A stretch of 64,000 nt of DNA from Verrucomicrobiota bacterium (GTDB taxonomy: Bacteria; Verrucomicrobiota; Verrucomicrobiia; Opitutales; Opitutaceae). Shown piece after piece: positions 1 through 8,989 of this stretch (position 1 is its first letter; each line of letters starts with the position of its first letter). The notes below the pieces were generated by a model. It did no database searches and was not told the origin of the DNA. It worked only from the letters and a program-made list of their open reading frames with translations. The stretch spans positions 62,001-126,000 of the forward strand of contig JAQGOP010000050.1 in NCBI GenBank assembly GCA_028293545.1. Reading direction: 5' to 3'. The position numbers were made by a program, and so were the translations under genes.

Positions 1-127
1 GGCCTTTCCAATAAAACAGCGACGACTGCGTCACCATCGCCGCGAGGCGCGCGAGTTCTTCGGCGCCCCACCGCCCGGGCTGCGGCACGGGTTCATCCAC
101 GATCGGTTTCAAGGACGGTGCGTTCAT
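1..127 (-). CDS. N-terminal part of an unidentified protein (possibly DegT/DnrJ-type aminotransferase)
   Basis: The reading frame starts at an ATG at 127 and runs off the left edge after 42 residues, ending in LFYWKG. N-termini of this kind, with a short leader, a Trp-Gly and an aromatic YW-Gly just before the PLP domain, occur in DegT/DnrJ/EryC1 sugar aminotransferases of Verrucomicrobiota and Planctomycetota. That is a recollection of family style and not proof, because no catalytic residue lies in the visible part. The start lies one base past the stop codon of the upstream amidohydrolase-fold gene, so the gene belongs to the same leftward operon. Confidence 0.45.
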   Translation of the reverse strand, partial: MNAPSLKPIVDEPVPQPGRWGAEELARLAAMVTQSSLFYWKG

Positions 128-128
128 C

Positions 129-884
129 TCAGAGGCCGAAAAACCGGCGGGCGTTTTCCGAACCGATCAGCTTTTTCGCGCGCGCCGGGATCCGGGCGCG
201 AACGAGTTTGTCGACCTGGCCGCGGGTCGAGAGCAGCGGCGTGCACGTGCCGAGGAACAGGCGGTTCGCCGGGATCTTCTCGAGCAGCGCCTCGAGGGTG
301 TTGATCCACTCGCAGAATGCGATGTCGGCGGAAAAATTGGCGTGGCTGGGTGCGAGTTTCTCGAGGTCGGGTTTGTAGATGCCCGAGAGCAAGATGTGCT
401 GCGATCGGAACCGCTGGAGAAACGCGCCAATGTCGGCGACCGCGACGCCCTTGATGCGCAGCGCGAAATATTTGTGGCGCTCGTCCTCGAGGCGGACGTT
501 GAGGACCAGCTTCAATTTTGCCGCGGACAAGGCGGCGACAAACTCGTCGAGGTGCGCGGCGCCTAACGAGTAATTGTGGTAGTTCGGGCAGATCTTCACC
601 GCGCGAATCGGCGCGGCCTTGATGCACTCATCGAGCTGCTCGCGCCAGGGGCGCAGCGCGGGGTTCAGGATCGGCACGGGCAGCAGCGCGGGCGTGCGCT
701 TCACGGCGGCGAAGAGCCGGCGGTTCGCTGGCATCGGGTCGGGCAGAAACACCGCGCGCAAGTCCGAAACCAAGGCGCGGCGGATGCCGGTGGCGGCGAG
801 GTGGGCTGCCAGCTGCGGACCCGTGTATTCCGGGATCGGGGAAAACGGCCACGGGCCGAGGTTGACGTTGGAGTCGATCAGCAT
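129..884 (-). CDS. Amidohydrolase-fold protein lacking metal ligands
   Basis: This 251-residue protein has the layout of the Amidohydro_2 TIM-barrel family: an N-terminal ID-x-N-x-N-LG strand, a central KICPNYHNY stretch, and a C-terminal strand ending LFLGTCTP. In active members these positions read HxH and GTD or GSD. Here both histidines are Asn and the Asp is replaced by Cys, so the usual mononuclear metal site looks absent. The neighbouring gene at 893-1663 encodes a paralogue with the motifs intact. I chose the ATG at 884 because the IDSN strand follows it directly; a TTG at 896 would add four residues and overlap the upstream stop. It may be a non-catalytic partner of the paralogue or may use different chemistry. 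Substrate unknown. Confidence 0.75.
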   Translation of the reverse strand: MLIDSNVNLGPWPFSPIPEYTGPQLAAHLAATGIRRALVSDLRAVFLPDPMPANRRLFAAVKRTPALLPVPILNPALRPWREQLDECIKAAPIRAVKICPNYHNYSLGAAHLDEFVAALSAAKLKLVLNVRLEDERHKYFALRIKGVAVADIGAFLQRFRSQHILLSGIYKPDLEKLAPSHANFSADIAFCEWINTLEALLEKIPANRLFLGTCTPLLSTRGQVDKLVRARIPARAKKLIGSENARRFFGL

Positions 885-892
885 GGCGTGGC

Positions 893-1663
893 TCAATTCA
901 GATTGAGAAGTCGGGCGGTGTTGTCGTGAAGCATGAGCCGCTTGTCGGCGGCGGAGATTCGCGCGCCGAGGATGCGCCCGATCGTCACGGAGTTTTCGCG
1001 GATCGGGAGGTCCGAACCGTAGAGGACGTGGTCGGCCCCCAGCTGCTCGGCGGCGTATTCGACCAGGCCCTCCTCGGGGTAACCGCCCGAGGTGTCGACG
1101 AACAGATTGTCACAGCCCTTGGCTTCGAGCACGCCGCGGAAACCGATGCCCGTGAGGTGGGCCATGATGATTTTCACGTCCGGGTGGCGGCGCGCCAGCT
1201 GCGCGGTGTCGATCGGGTCGCTGTGAAAACGGCGCAGCTTGAGGTTGACCATGCTCCAGCTGTGCTGAAGCACGACGAGGCCGAACCGGCGCGCGGCGGC
1301 CATCACGGGTTTCATGCAGGCGTCGCGCGCGTTGTTGGAAATCTCGAGCTTGATGCCCTTGAAGCCGTACCGGGTGACGCAGCGCTCCACCTCCTTCATG
1401 ACCGCGCGCTCGCCGAGCACCGGATTCAGGAAACAGAAACTCGAGAAGAAATCCGGGTGCCAGGCCTGGAGTTTCGCGTTCATGTCGTTCATCGCCGTGA
1501 CCTGCGCAGCGGTGGGGTGCGTGCCGTGCACCAGGACGTCGCCGAGCGAGACCATGTGCCGGATCCCGAGCGCGCGGCTTTGGGCGACGAGGGCGGCGAC
1601 CTCCTTCGGCGTGGCACCCTTGCGGAAAAAAATCGGATGCGTGTGGACGTCGATAATGCGCAT
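893..1663 (-). CDS. Amidohydrolase family metal-dependent hydrolase
   Basis: A 256-residue TIM-barrel hydrolase of the Amidohydro_2 type. The metal-binding HxH is present in IDVHTHP at residues 3-9, a Lys-Leu-Glu strand follows near the middle (KLEISN), then IIMAHL with the second-half His, and YGSDLP near the C-terminus supplying the catalytic Asp. The start at 1663 places the HxH strand at the very N-terminus, as is usual; a longer frame to 1759 would overlap the divergent gene at 1740. It is the first gene of a leftward operon with the ligand-poor paralogue and the partial gene at the edge. Decarboxylation or hydrolysis of a small carboxylate or amide is the family role; the actual substrate cannot be read. 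Confidence 0.8.
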   Translation of the reverse strand: MRIIDVHTHPIFFRKGATPKEVAALVAQSRALGIRHMVSLGDVLVHGTHPTAAQVTAMNDMNAKLQAWHPDFFSSFCFLNPVLGERAVMKEVERCVTRYGFKGIKLEISNNARDACMKPVMAAARRFGLVVLQHSWSMVNLKLRRFHSDPIDTAQLARRHPDVKIIMAHLTGIGFRGVLEAKGCDNLFVDTSGGYPEEGLVEYAAEQLGADHVLYGSDLPIRENSVTIGRILGARISAADKRLMLHDNTARLLNLN

Positions 1664-1739
1664 GAAGTTTGTGGGACCGTGCGCGACAGAAAACGGAGTG
1701 ACAAGACCGTTTGCGACTCGCACAGTCCGGGCCGATTTC

Positions 1740-2768
1740 ATGGCAAATTCCGCGCTCACCGACCACGCGATTGAACAGCTGCTTTCCGAACCGACGCCCG
1801 GCGCGATCGAGGCGGTGCGCCAGCTCGACGGCGACTATATGGTGCTCGGGGTCGGTGGAAAAATGGGGACGACGACGGCGGTGATGCTGCGCCGCGCGCT
1901 CGATGCCGCGGGAAAATCCGCGAAGGTTTACGGGGTTTCACGGTTCAGTCGCCCGGAGGCGAAGCTTGAACTGGAGCAAAGCGGGATCCTCCCGATCTCG
2001 TGCGACCTCGCGGACGCCGCCCAGGTGGCGCAGCTCCCGGAGGTGGCGAACGTGGAGTACCTGGCCGGCCAGAAATTCGGGACGGATTCCGCGCCGGACG
2101 AAACGTGGATCCAGAATACCGTGGTGCCATCGCTGGTGGCGCAGAAATTCCGCCAGTCGCGGATCGTGGTATTTTCCACCGGCTGTGTTTACCCGTTTAC
2201 GCCGGTCGAAGGCCGGGGCGCGGTGGAAACGACGCCGGTGGCATTCCTCGGCGAGTACGCGAGCACCTGCGTGGGACGCGAGCGGGTGTTCACCCATTAC
2301 GCGCGCAAGTTTGGCACGAAGCAGCTGATGTACCGGTTGAATTACGCGGTCGAACTCCGTTACGGCGTCCTGGTCGACATCGGCCAGCGCGTGCTGTCGG
2401 GCCAGCCGGTCGACATCACGATGAACGTTTTCAACCTGATCTGGCAGGGCGACGCCTGCGCGCGCGCGATCCAGTGCCTGCAGCAGGTTTCGAATCCGCC
2501 GAAGATCCTGAATGTCACGGGACCGGATAAAATTCCGCTGCGGGACGTGGCGGAACGTTTCGGCAAGGTTTTCGGCAAGCCACCCACGTTCATCGGCGCC
2601 CCGGCGGCAGCCGCGTGGCATTCCGATGCGAGCGAATCGATGCGGCTGTTCGGCCCGACGACGAAATCACTGGATGATATGATCGGCCTGGTCGCCGCCC
2701 ACCTGCGCACCGGCGGACGGCTGCTGGGCAAGCCGACGCATTTCGAAACCCGGGACGGAAAATTTTAA
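1740..2768 (+). CDS. NAD-dependent epimerase/dehydratase (extended SDR)
   Basis: A 342-residue extended short-chain dehydrogenase. A glycine-rich nucleotide loop (LGVGGKMG) begins near residue 36, a central VFSTGCVYP strand matches the SDR Ser/Thr region, and the catalytic-Tyr segment reads GEYASTCVGRER. The usual YxxxK therefore appears altered, with no Lys four residues after Tyr. A C-terminal TGPDKIPLRDVAERFGK segment matches the substrate domain of sugar epimerases. The ATG at 1740 lies 76 bp from the divergent amidohydrolase start, and the stop is two bases before the DHDPS-family start, so the two genes are surely co-transcribed. Probable role: oxidoreduction of a sugar or sugar acid in the pathway of this cluster. 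Confidence 0.8.
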   Translation: MANSALTDHAIEQLLSEPTPGAIEAVRQLDGDYMVLGVGGKMGTTTAVMLRRALDAAGKSAKVYGVSRFSRPEAKLELEQSGILPISCDLADAAQVAQLPEVANVEYLAGQKFGTDSAPDETWIQNTVVPSLVAQKFRQSRIVVFSTGCVYPFTPVEGRGAVETTPVAFLGEYASTCVGRERVFTHYARKFGTKQLMYRLNYAVELRYGVLVDIGQRVLSGQPVDITMNVFNLIWQGDACARAIQCLQQVSNPPKILNVTGPDKIPLRDVAERFGKVFGKPPTFIGAPAAAAWHSDASESMRLFGPTTKSLDDMIGLVAAHLRTGGRLLGKPTHFETRDGKF

Positions 2769-2770
2769 TC

Positions 2771-3817
2771 ATGGACCTTCGCCAACACCTCCACGCCGGT
2801 CATGCGATCCCGGCGCAGCCGCTTGCCCTCGATGCGAACCGGAAATTTTCCGAACGGCACCAACGCGCGATCACGCGTTATTACGTCGCGGCGGGAGTCG
2901 GCGGCCTGGCCGTCGGCGTGCATTCGACCCAGTTCGAAATCCGCGAGCCGCAGCACGGCCTGTTCAAGCCGGTGCTCGAACTGGCCGCGCGGACGATCGA
3001 TGAGGAACTCGCGAAATCGCCGCGGCCGTTCCTCAAAATTTCCGGCATCTGCGGCCGCACGGACCAAGCCGTGCGCGAGGCAGAACTCGCGAAGTCGTTC
3101 GGATACCAAGCCGGTTTGTTGAGCATGTCGGCCTTCAAGCATGACTCGGAGGACGCGATGATCGCGCACTGCCGCAGTGTCGCGGACGTGATCCCGGTGG
3201 TTGGGTTTTACCTGCAGCCGGCGGCGGGTGGACGGCTGCTGGGCTACTCTTTTTGGCGGCGCTTCGCCGAAATCCCGAATGTGGTCGCGATCAAACTCGC
3301 GCCGTTCAATCGGTACCAGACGATCGATGTGATGCGGGCGTTGGCGGAGTCGGGCCGCGACGACATCGCGCTCTACACCGGCAACGACGATAGCATCGTG
3401 GTCGACCTGTTCACGCCCTTCACCTTCGAACACAACGGCGGGAAGGCGACGCGCCGGATCGTCGGTGGCTTGCTCGGCCACTGGGGCGTTTGGACGCGGA
3501 GCGCCGTGCAGCTGCTCGAGGAGATCAAAGTCGCGCGGAAGTCATCCACGATGGAAGCGCGGTGGCTGGAGCGGGCGATCGCCGTCACTGATATGAACGC
3601 GGCGCTTTTCGACTCGGCGAACGGATTTCGCGGTTGCATCCCGGGGATCCTGGAAGTGCTGCGACGCGGCGGGCTGGTGCCGTCGATCCACTGCTTGAAC
3701 CCGCACGAAGTTCTTTCACCGGGGCAGGCCGAGGAACTCACGCGCGTGGCGCGGGCCTACCCGGAATTGACCGACGACGCGTTTGTCGCGGCGAACCGGG
3801 ACAAGTGGCTCAGCTAG
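2771..3817 (+). CDS. Dihydrodipicolinate synthase family (Schiff-base aldolase/lyase)
   Basis: A 348-residue protein of the DapA/N-acetylneuraminate lyase superfamily. The signature Tyr is at about residue 147 (VVGFYLQP) and the Schiff-base Lys at about 175 (VVAIKLAPFN), so pyruvate-type imine chemistry is retained. The protein is about 50 residues longer than a standard DapA and lacks its typical GTTGE loop, so it is not the lysine biosynthetic enzyme. It is linked to the SDR by a two-base gap. In this catabolic setting it probably cleaves or dehydrates a keto sugar acid, but this is inference. Confidence 0.8.
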   Translation: MDLRQHLHAGHAIPAQPLALDANRKFSERHQRAITRYYVAAGVGGLAVGVHSTQFEIREPQHGLFKPVLELAARTIDEELAKSPRPFLKISGICGRTDQAVREAELAKSFGYQAGLLSMSAFKHDSEDAMIAHCRSVADVIPVVGFYLQPAAGGRLLGYSFWRRFAEIPNVVAIKLAPFNRYQTIDVMRALAESGRDDIALYTGNDDSIVVDLFTPFTFEHNGGKATRRIVGGLLGHWGVWTRSAVQLLEEIKVARKSSTMEARWLERAIAVTDMNAALFDSANGFRGCIPGILEVLRRGGLVPSIHCLNPHEVLSPGQAEELTRVARAYPELTDDAFVAANRDKWLS

Positions 3818-3874
3818 GTTTCGCGCCGCGCGAAAACCTTATTCCTGGGCGAACAGAGGAGCACCACTCCCCGC

Positions 3875-5014
3875 ATGACGACTCCACTTACGCTTGAGGC
3901 GCTGTTGGCGCAGATGGTTTCGTTCGATACCGTGAATCCGCTCTTTGGTGGGGCGGTGGGCGGGGAAGAGACACTCGCGGCCCACTTGGAAAAACTTGCG
4001 CTCGGCTGGGGGCTGCAAACGCGGCGCGCGGCAGTTGAGGGAAACAGCGCGAGGAATCTTATCGTGAGTTGCGAGCCGGTGCCGGGCGGGGAGTGGCTGC
4101 TGTTCGAGAGCCACCTGGACACCGTCAGCGTGGCTGGCATGACCATTGCGCCCTTCGGGGGAAAAATCGAAGGCGGCCGCCTTTACGGTCGCGGAGCGTG
4201 CGACACGAAGGGGTCGGGCGCGGCGATGTTCTGGGCGATGCGCGAATACGCCCGCGATGCACGGCGTCCGCGCAATGTGGCGATGGTTTTTGCGGTCGAC
4301 GAGGAAGCGCGGATGACGGGGGCGCAGGCGTTCGCGAAAAAGGAATTGAAGGAATTTCTCCCGAAGCTGCGCGGGGTCATCGTGGGCGAGCCGACGATGC
4401 TGCGGCCGGTGGTCGCACATAATGGCGTGGTGCGCTGGCGGACGATGACGCGGGGGCGCGCGGCGCACTCGTCGGATCCGACCAAGGGCGTGTCGGCGAT
4501 TTCGGCGATGCTAAGGGTCGTGGAGAAATTGGAGTCGAACTACATTCCCGGCGTGCAGGGAGTCCATCCGATGACGGGTCGCGCGGCGGCGAGCGTGAAC
4601 GTGATCCGGGGCGGCACCGCGGTGAACATCATCCCGGCCCAATGCGAAATCGAAGTCGACCGTCGCACCGTGCCGGGTGAAACCGCCGAGCAGGTCTTGC
4701 GGGAACGTGACGACGCGATGGCAGGCTTCGAGGTGGAGCACGATTTACTTTATGTCGTTCCGTCGATGGATGAGATTCTCGGGCGCGATTTTCACCGCTG
4801 GATCAGCCCGGTGTTGAAAGGGCAGGGATGCGACGAGACTCCGCGCGGCGCGCCTTATGTGACCGATGCGAGTCATTACGCGGCGGCGGGCGCGCCCTCG
4901 ATCGTGCTTGGCCCGGGCGACCTGGCGCAGGCGCACACGAAAGATGAGTGGGTCGCGCTCGACCAATTGAGGACCGCGTCGCTGGTCTACCTGGAATTGA
5001 TGCGAGCAAGGTAG
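3875..5014 (+). CDS. M20 family metallopeptidase (ArgE/DapE-like)
   Basis: A 379-residue peptidase/deacylase of the M20 family. The first metal ligands are in ESHLDTV (His80), the bridging Asp in GRGACDTKGSGA (Asp110), the catalytic Glu pair in VDEEARMTG (143-144), a further acidic ligand in VGEPT, and the last His in AHTKDEWV near the C-terminus. The dimerisation-domain segment with AHSSDPTKG is also present. There is no signal peptide, so it should act in the cytoplasm on an N-acyl amino acid or dipeptide. It follows the DHDPS gene by 57 bp in the same direction and is probably part of the same transcript. Confidence 0.85.
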   Translation: MTTPLTLEALLAQMVSFDTVNPLFGGAVGGEETLAAHLEKLALGWGLQTRRAAVEGNSARNLIVSCEPVPGGEWLLFESHLDTVSVAGMTIAPFGGKIEGGRLYGRGACDTKGSGAAMFWAMREYARDARRPRNVAMVFAVDEEARMTGAQAFAKKELKEFLPKLRGVIVGEPTMLRPVVAHNGVVRWRTMTRGRAAHSSDPTKGVSAISAMLRVVEKLESNYIPGVQGVHPMTGRAAASVNVIRGGTAVNIIPAQCEIEVDRRTVPGETAEQVLRERDDAMAGFEVEHDLLYVVPSMDEILGRDFHRWISPVLKGQGCDETPRGAPYVTDASHYAAAGAPSIVLGPGDLAQAHTKDEWVALDQLRTASLVYLELMRAR

Positions 5015-5030
5015 GACGGTCGCGCCCTGC

Positions 5031-6548
5031 CTAGCGAAACGTCACCGCTGCCAGGCTGGCGGGCGGGAGCGTCGCGGTGAGGCGGTTATTCTCGAAACGG
5101 AAATCGCTCCAGGGCTGGGACGCGACGCGGTTCGGCGCGTCGGGTGCGTTGCAATCCGTCAGGTTTGTCGCGCCAAGCATCCGGCCCGTGGCCTGGGCGT
5201 TTCTTGCGAGGCCGGCCAGGTTGAGCTCGAGCTCGACCGCTGTGGTTGGATCCGTGTGCGCGAGGGTGACGGTGATCGACTGGTCGCTCGCGAGCGACGC
5301 GGTGGCCGACACGCGCGGGTAGGGCAGGTCGTCATGCATCGTCAATTCCTCGCCGCCGGAAACGGGGAGGCGCGCCGCGTCATGATGTGGCACGTAGAGG
5401 TGAAATGCATGCCACGTTGGCGTGCGGATGGTTTCGGCGCCGAACGTGAGAATCACGGAATGGAGCACGTTCGCGACTTGGGCGGCGTTCGCCATGTGAA
5501 CGCGTTCGGCGTGGCGAATAAAGGCGTCGAACGTGAGCGCCGACAGCAGGGCGTCGCGGATCGTCTGCTGCTGGAAGTACGGGCTCGGCGCGGGCGTGGG
5601 CTCGGTTTCGTACCATGAGCCCCATTCGTCGACGATGAGCTTGATGCGTCCGGCCGGATCGTGGCGGTCCATGATCTCGCAGTGCTGGCCGATGAGGCGA
5701 TCGATATACCAGCCATGCGCCATGACGGTGCGCCACTCGTCGTGATTGAAGGTGGTCGCGCGCAAACGTTGTTGCACGCGCGCGGGCGGAATGCCGCCGT
5801 TCATGTAGTAATGGAGGGAAAGGCCGTCCATCACGCCGGGATTGAAACGCGGCGCGGCGCATTCGCGCATCATGACTTCGGTCCAGTGGAAATCGTCGAC
5901 GCCCGGGCCAGTCGCGATGCGGAAGAGCCGGGATTTTTCGTAGTTGCCGAGGAAGGTGGCGTAGCGGCGAAATTCGTCGGCGTAATATTCCGCGCGCATC
6001 AAGCCGCCGCAGCCCCAGCTCTCGTTGCCCACGCCCCAGTAGCGCACTCCGTACGGTGCGGGGTGCCCGTTTGCAGCGCGCTCGTCGGCCAGGATCGTGC
6101 CGGTCGGGGCGTTGAGATATTCCACCCAGTCGCGCATTTCCTGGACGGTGCCGGAACCGAGGTTGCCGCAGATCACGGGCTCGGCGTCGACCTGCTGGCA
6201 GAAGTCCAGGAACTCGTGCGTGCCGAAGGCATTGGTTTCAACCTGGCCCCAGGTGTCGTTGCGCATCCGCGGGCGCGCGGCGCGAGGCCCGATGCCATTG
6301 CGCCAGTGGTACGAGTCCGCAAAGCAACCGCCTGGCCAGCGGATATTCGGCATGCGGATTTCACGGAGGGCGTCGACGACATCGCGGCGGATTCCGCGGA
6401 CGTTTGGAATCGGGGAGTCTGCCCCCACCCAGATGCTGTCGTAGACGCAGGCGCCAAGGTGCTCGGCGAACTGCCCGAAAATATGGCGGCTGATTTTCGG
6501 GCCCGGTTGATCGGCGGACACGGTCAAGGCGATGCGGGACGATTTCAT
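5031..6548 (-). CDS. Alpha-L-arabinofuranosidase, GH51
   Basis: A 505-residue GH51 glycoside hydrolase, the standard length for bacterial intracellular forms. The N-terminus has IFGQFAEHLG, followed by NIRWPGGCFAD. The acid/base Glu is residue 176 in WGVGNESWG and the nucleophile Glu 308 in LIVDEWGSWY. A C-terminal beta-sandwich follows the barrel. No signal sequence is seen, so it should release arabinose from imported arabino-oligosaccharides in the cytoplasm. It converges on the M20 gene with a 16 bp gap and starts at an ATG at 6548. Confidence 0.93.
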   Translation of the reverse strand: MKSSRIALTVSADQPGPKISRHIFGQFAEHLGACVYDSIWVGADSPIPNVRGIRRDVVDALREIRMPNIRWPGGCFADSYHWRNGIGPRAARPRMRNDTWGQVETNAFGTHEFLDFCQQVDAEPVICGNLGSGTVQEMRDWVEYLNAPTGTILADERAANGHPAPYGVRYWGVGNESWGCGGLMRAEYYADEFRRYATFLGNYEKSRLFRIATGPGVDDFHWTEVMMRECAAPRFNPGVMDGLSLHYYMNGGIPPARVQQRLRATTFNHDEWRTVMAHGWYIDRLIGQHCEIMDRHDPAGRIKLIVDEWGSWYETEPTPAPSPYFQQQTIRDALLSALTFDAFIRHAERVHMANAAQVANVLHSVILTFGAETIRTPTWHAFHLYVPHHDAARLPVSGGEELTMHDDLPYPRVSATASLASDQSITVTLAHTDPTTAVELELNLAGLARNAQATGRMLGATNLTDCNAPDAPNRVASQPWSDFRFENNRLTATLPPASLAAVTFR

Positions 6549-6616
6549 GCGCGTTGGGGTGAGCGGCAGGCCTCGCTCTTGCGCGCGCGGGTCTCGGTTG
6601 TCGAGCGGAAGTGGCG

Positions 6617-6782
6617 GTGTGCCGCCCGCCTGCTTCTGCCGGAAGTAGCGAGTAGCGGGTAGCGAGTAGTCGGACCCTATAGTAACGGTGCACCACTCCC
6701 CCAGGGGTCCGGGGTCCGTCTACTCGCTACCCGCTACGCGCTACTCGCTACTTCGAAAAGCAGGCGGGCCGCCTGCGCTACA
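6617..6782. repeat. Composite palindromic REP-like element, copy 1
   Basis: The outer arms are copies of the GCAGGCGGCCCGCCTGC-type repeat (about 6621-6638 and 6761-6782). The inner arms are AGTAGCGAGTAGCGGGTAGC-type tandem units at 6647-6673, mirrored at 6720-6753. The core between them reads GTAACGGTGCACCAC. The same element occurs in reverse orientation at 30991-31160 and in related form at 60116-60250. The right arm overlaps the stop codon of the small gene at 6778-7098. Confidence 0.85.
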
Positions 6783-7098
6783 ACGCCGCCGCGGCCCACG
6801 GGGGGAGCTCGACTTTTCGGTTCTGCCCGAAGTCGGTCAGCAGGGCTCCGAGCCATGGGCGCGAGCAGCTGAACCGGGTTACGTGCACGAATTTTTTGTC
6901 GCCCTTGGTTTCGATCACGTAATTTTCCGCCTTCACCGTGATGGGCGCCGATTCGCCGTGGAGGAGGCAGGATACGGTCACGGTCTTCTGGCGGGAATCG
7001 ATCTTGAGATCCTGCACGGTGCCGTAACGCGAAATCTGGTTGTTGACGAAACTCAGCGCGGCACGGCTGGTCATGGCATCTTTGACGGCGTTGATCAT
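6778..7098 (-). CDS. Small conserved-looking hypothetical protein
   Basis: A 106-residue protein starting at an ATG at 7098. I do not recognise it. It is a soluble-looking alpha/beta protein with alternating charged strands (DLKIDSRQKTVTVSC, ITVKAENYVIE) and a short Arg-Phe-Ser-Cys segment; there is no signal peptide or membrane helix. The last codons read Ala-Ala-Ala-Leu and the TAG stop lies inside the REP arm at 6761-6782, so the repeat has replaced the native 3' end or was inserted exactly there. It is divergent from the UbiB-type kinase gene, 202 bp away. Confidence 0.6.
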   Translation of the reverse strand: MINAVKDAMTSRAALSFVNNQISRYGTVQDLKIDSRQKTVTVSCLLHGESAPITVKAENYVIETKGDKKFVHVTRFSCSRPWLGALLTDFGQNRKVELPPWAAAAL

Positions 7099-7300
7099 GG
7101 GACTTCGTGATTCATCGTTAGCTCACTCCGGCCGGGTCATTCAACTTCCAAGCTGCCACCTTCCAAGCCCTACGGTCGCGAACCAAGTAGTAAGTACGCC
7201 GGAGCACCGGGCAGTTCCATTCCAGGCCGTGGCGGGCGGGAAATTTTCCTGTCAGCCGTGACAAGCCCCCCAAAGGCCTGTCAGTGAATGAACTCGTCGC

Positions 7301-8989
7301 ATGAAACTCTCCGCTTCCCACCTAAAACGTTACCGCGAGATCGCTGCGTTACTTTGGAAATATGGCCGCTCCGACCTGGCCCACCAAATCGCGAGCGAGA
7401 AAGAATTCGGGCTCGAGGAATCCGAGGCCATCGACCCGGCGAAAGCCACGGCCAAGGGCGCGACGCCGGAGCAGCTGGCCGACGACCTGGAAGCGATGGG
7501 GCCAACCTATGTGAAGCTGGGGCAAGTGCTCGCGGGCCGGCCGGACCTCATGCCGGAGGCGTACATGAAAGCGCTGGCGCGGCTGCAGGATCGGGTGAAG
7601 CCGTTTCCCTACGCGGAGGTGGAGGAGATCGTGATGACCGAACTCGGCGTGCGAATCTCGAAGGCCTTCTCGCGTTTCGATACGGAGCCGCTCGCGGCCG
7701 CTTCGCTCGGCCAAGTGCACTCGGCCGCATTGCGCGACGGGCGCGATGTCGTGGTGAAGGTGCAGCGTCCCAAGATTCGCGCGCAGATCGCGGAAGATTT
7801 TGAAGTGCTCGGCCAGATTGCTGCCTTCCTCGATGCCCACACGGAGCTCGGCCGGCGTCACCGTTTCGCGATGGTCGTGGAGGAGTTTCGCCTCTCGATC
7901 CTGCAGGAGCTCAACTACGAGCTCGAGGCGCATAACCTCATCACGCTCGGGAAAAACCTGGAGGAATATAAACTCATCCAGGTTCCGCAGCCCGTGCCGG
8001 ATTATTTCACCCGTTCGGTGCTCGTGATGGAAGAGGTGAAGGGTAAGAAGATCACCGCGCTCGGCCCCCTCGACCTGCTGGAATTGAAAGGCGCGCCACT
8101 CGCCGAGGAAGTGTTCAAGGCGTACCTGAAGCAGATTCTGGTCGACGGGTTATTCCACGCCGATCCGCACCCGGGCAATGTATTCATCACCGACGATGGA
8201 CGCATCGCATTGATCGACCTCGGGCAGGTGGGGCACGCCGCGCCGGCGATGCAGGAAAACTTGCTGAAGGTTTTGCTGGCCGTGAGCGAGGGCAACGGCG
8301 AAGCGGCGGGCGAGCAGGCGATCAAGATGAGCGAGAAGCTCGAGGATTTCGACGCCACGGAATTTCGCCGTCACATCACGCACCTCGTGGCGATGCGCCG
8401 CGACCAAGGGCTCGCGCAACTCAACGTGGGCCGCTCGCTGCTCGAAGTGAGCGGGATCGCGCAGGAGAACGGCCTGATTGTCCCCAGTGAACTGGTGCTG
8501 CTCGGCAAGACGCTGCTGCAGCTCGACGAAGTCGGGCGCATCCTCGACCCGCAGTTTGACCCCAATGCTTCGATCCGCCGGAACACCGCGGCGCTCATGA
8601 CGCAGCGGATGCGGAAGGACCTCACGCAGGGGAGCTTTTACAGCAGCCTCCTCGAGATGAAGGATTTCACGAGCGGCCTGCCGTCGCGGCTCAACCGGAT
8701 CATGGATGGGATCGCCAACTCGGAGCTCGAGGTGAAGGTGAGGGCGACGGACGCGAAGATGGTGATGGATGGCATGCAGAAGATCGCGAACCGCATCACC
8801 ATGGGCTTGGTCCTCGCCGGTCTCCTCGTGGGAGCGTCGCTCTTGATGCGCGTGCAGACGAAATTTCAGCTCTTCGGTTTCCCCGGCCTGGCGATCCTGT
8901 GCTTTATGGCCGCCGCGGCGGGGGGGTTCTGGCTCGTGATCAGTATCTTCGTCCAAGACTACAAGAGCCGGAAGAAATACACGCGTTAA
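7301..8989 (+). CDS. ABC1/AarF/UbiB family atypical protein kinase
   Basis: A 562-residue ABC1-family protein. It has the KxGQ element (YVKLGQVLAGRPDL, near residue 70), the Ala-rich loop (LAAASLGQVH), the ATP-binding Lys (VVVKVQRP), the catalytic loop GLFHADPHPGNVFI, and a metal-binding ALIDLGQVG in place of DFG. Two C-terminal hydrophobic helices (around 500-525 and 530-555) end in a basic tail, the usual membrane anchor. Family members support ubiquinone or other quinone/lipid metabolism, probably as ATPases and not classical protein kinases. Start at ATG 7301. Confidence 0.92.
   Translation: MKLSASHLKRYREIAALLWKYGRSDLAHQIASEKEFGLEESEAIDPAKATAKGATPEQLADDLEAMGPTYVKLGQVLAGRPDLMPEAYMKALARLQDRVKPFPYAEVEEIVMTELGVRISKAFSRFDTEPLAAASLGQVHSAALRDGRDVVVKVQRPKIRAQIAEDFEVLGQIAAFLDAHTELGRRHRFAMVVEEFRLSILQELNYELEAHNLITLGKNLEEYKLIQVPQPVPDYFTRSVLVMEEVKGKKITALGPLDLLELKGAPLAEEVFKAYLKQILVDGLFHADPHPGNVFITDDGRIALIDLGQVGHAAPAMQENLLKVLLAVSEGNGEAAGEQAIKMSEKLEDFDATEFRRHITHLVAMRRDQGLAQLNVGRSLLEVSGIAQENGLIVPSELVLLGKTLLQLDEVGRILDPQFDPNASIRRNTAALMTQRMRKDLTQGSFYSSLLEMKDFTSGLPSRLNRIMDGIANSELEVKVRATDAKMVMDGMQKIANRITMGLVLAGLLVGASLLMRVQTKFQLFGFPGLAILCFMAAAAGGFWLVISIFVQDYKSRKKYTR

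Noticed and set aside
2771-3817. dapA for lysine synthesis
   Set aside because: The Schiff-base residues are present, but length, missing DapA motifs and the catabolic neighbours do not fit.
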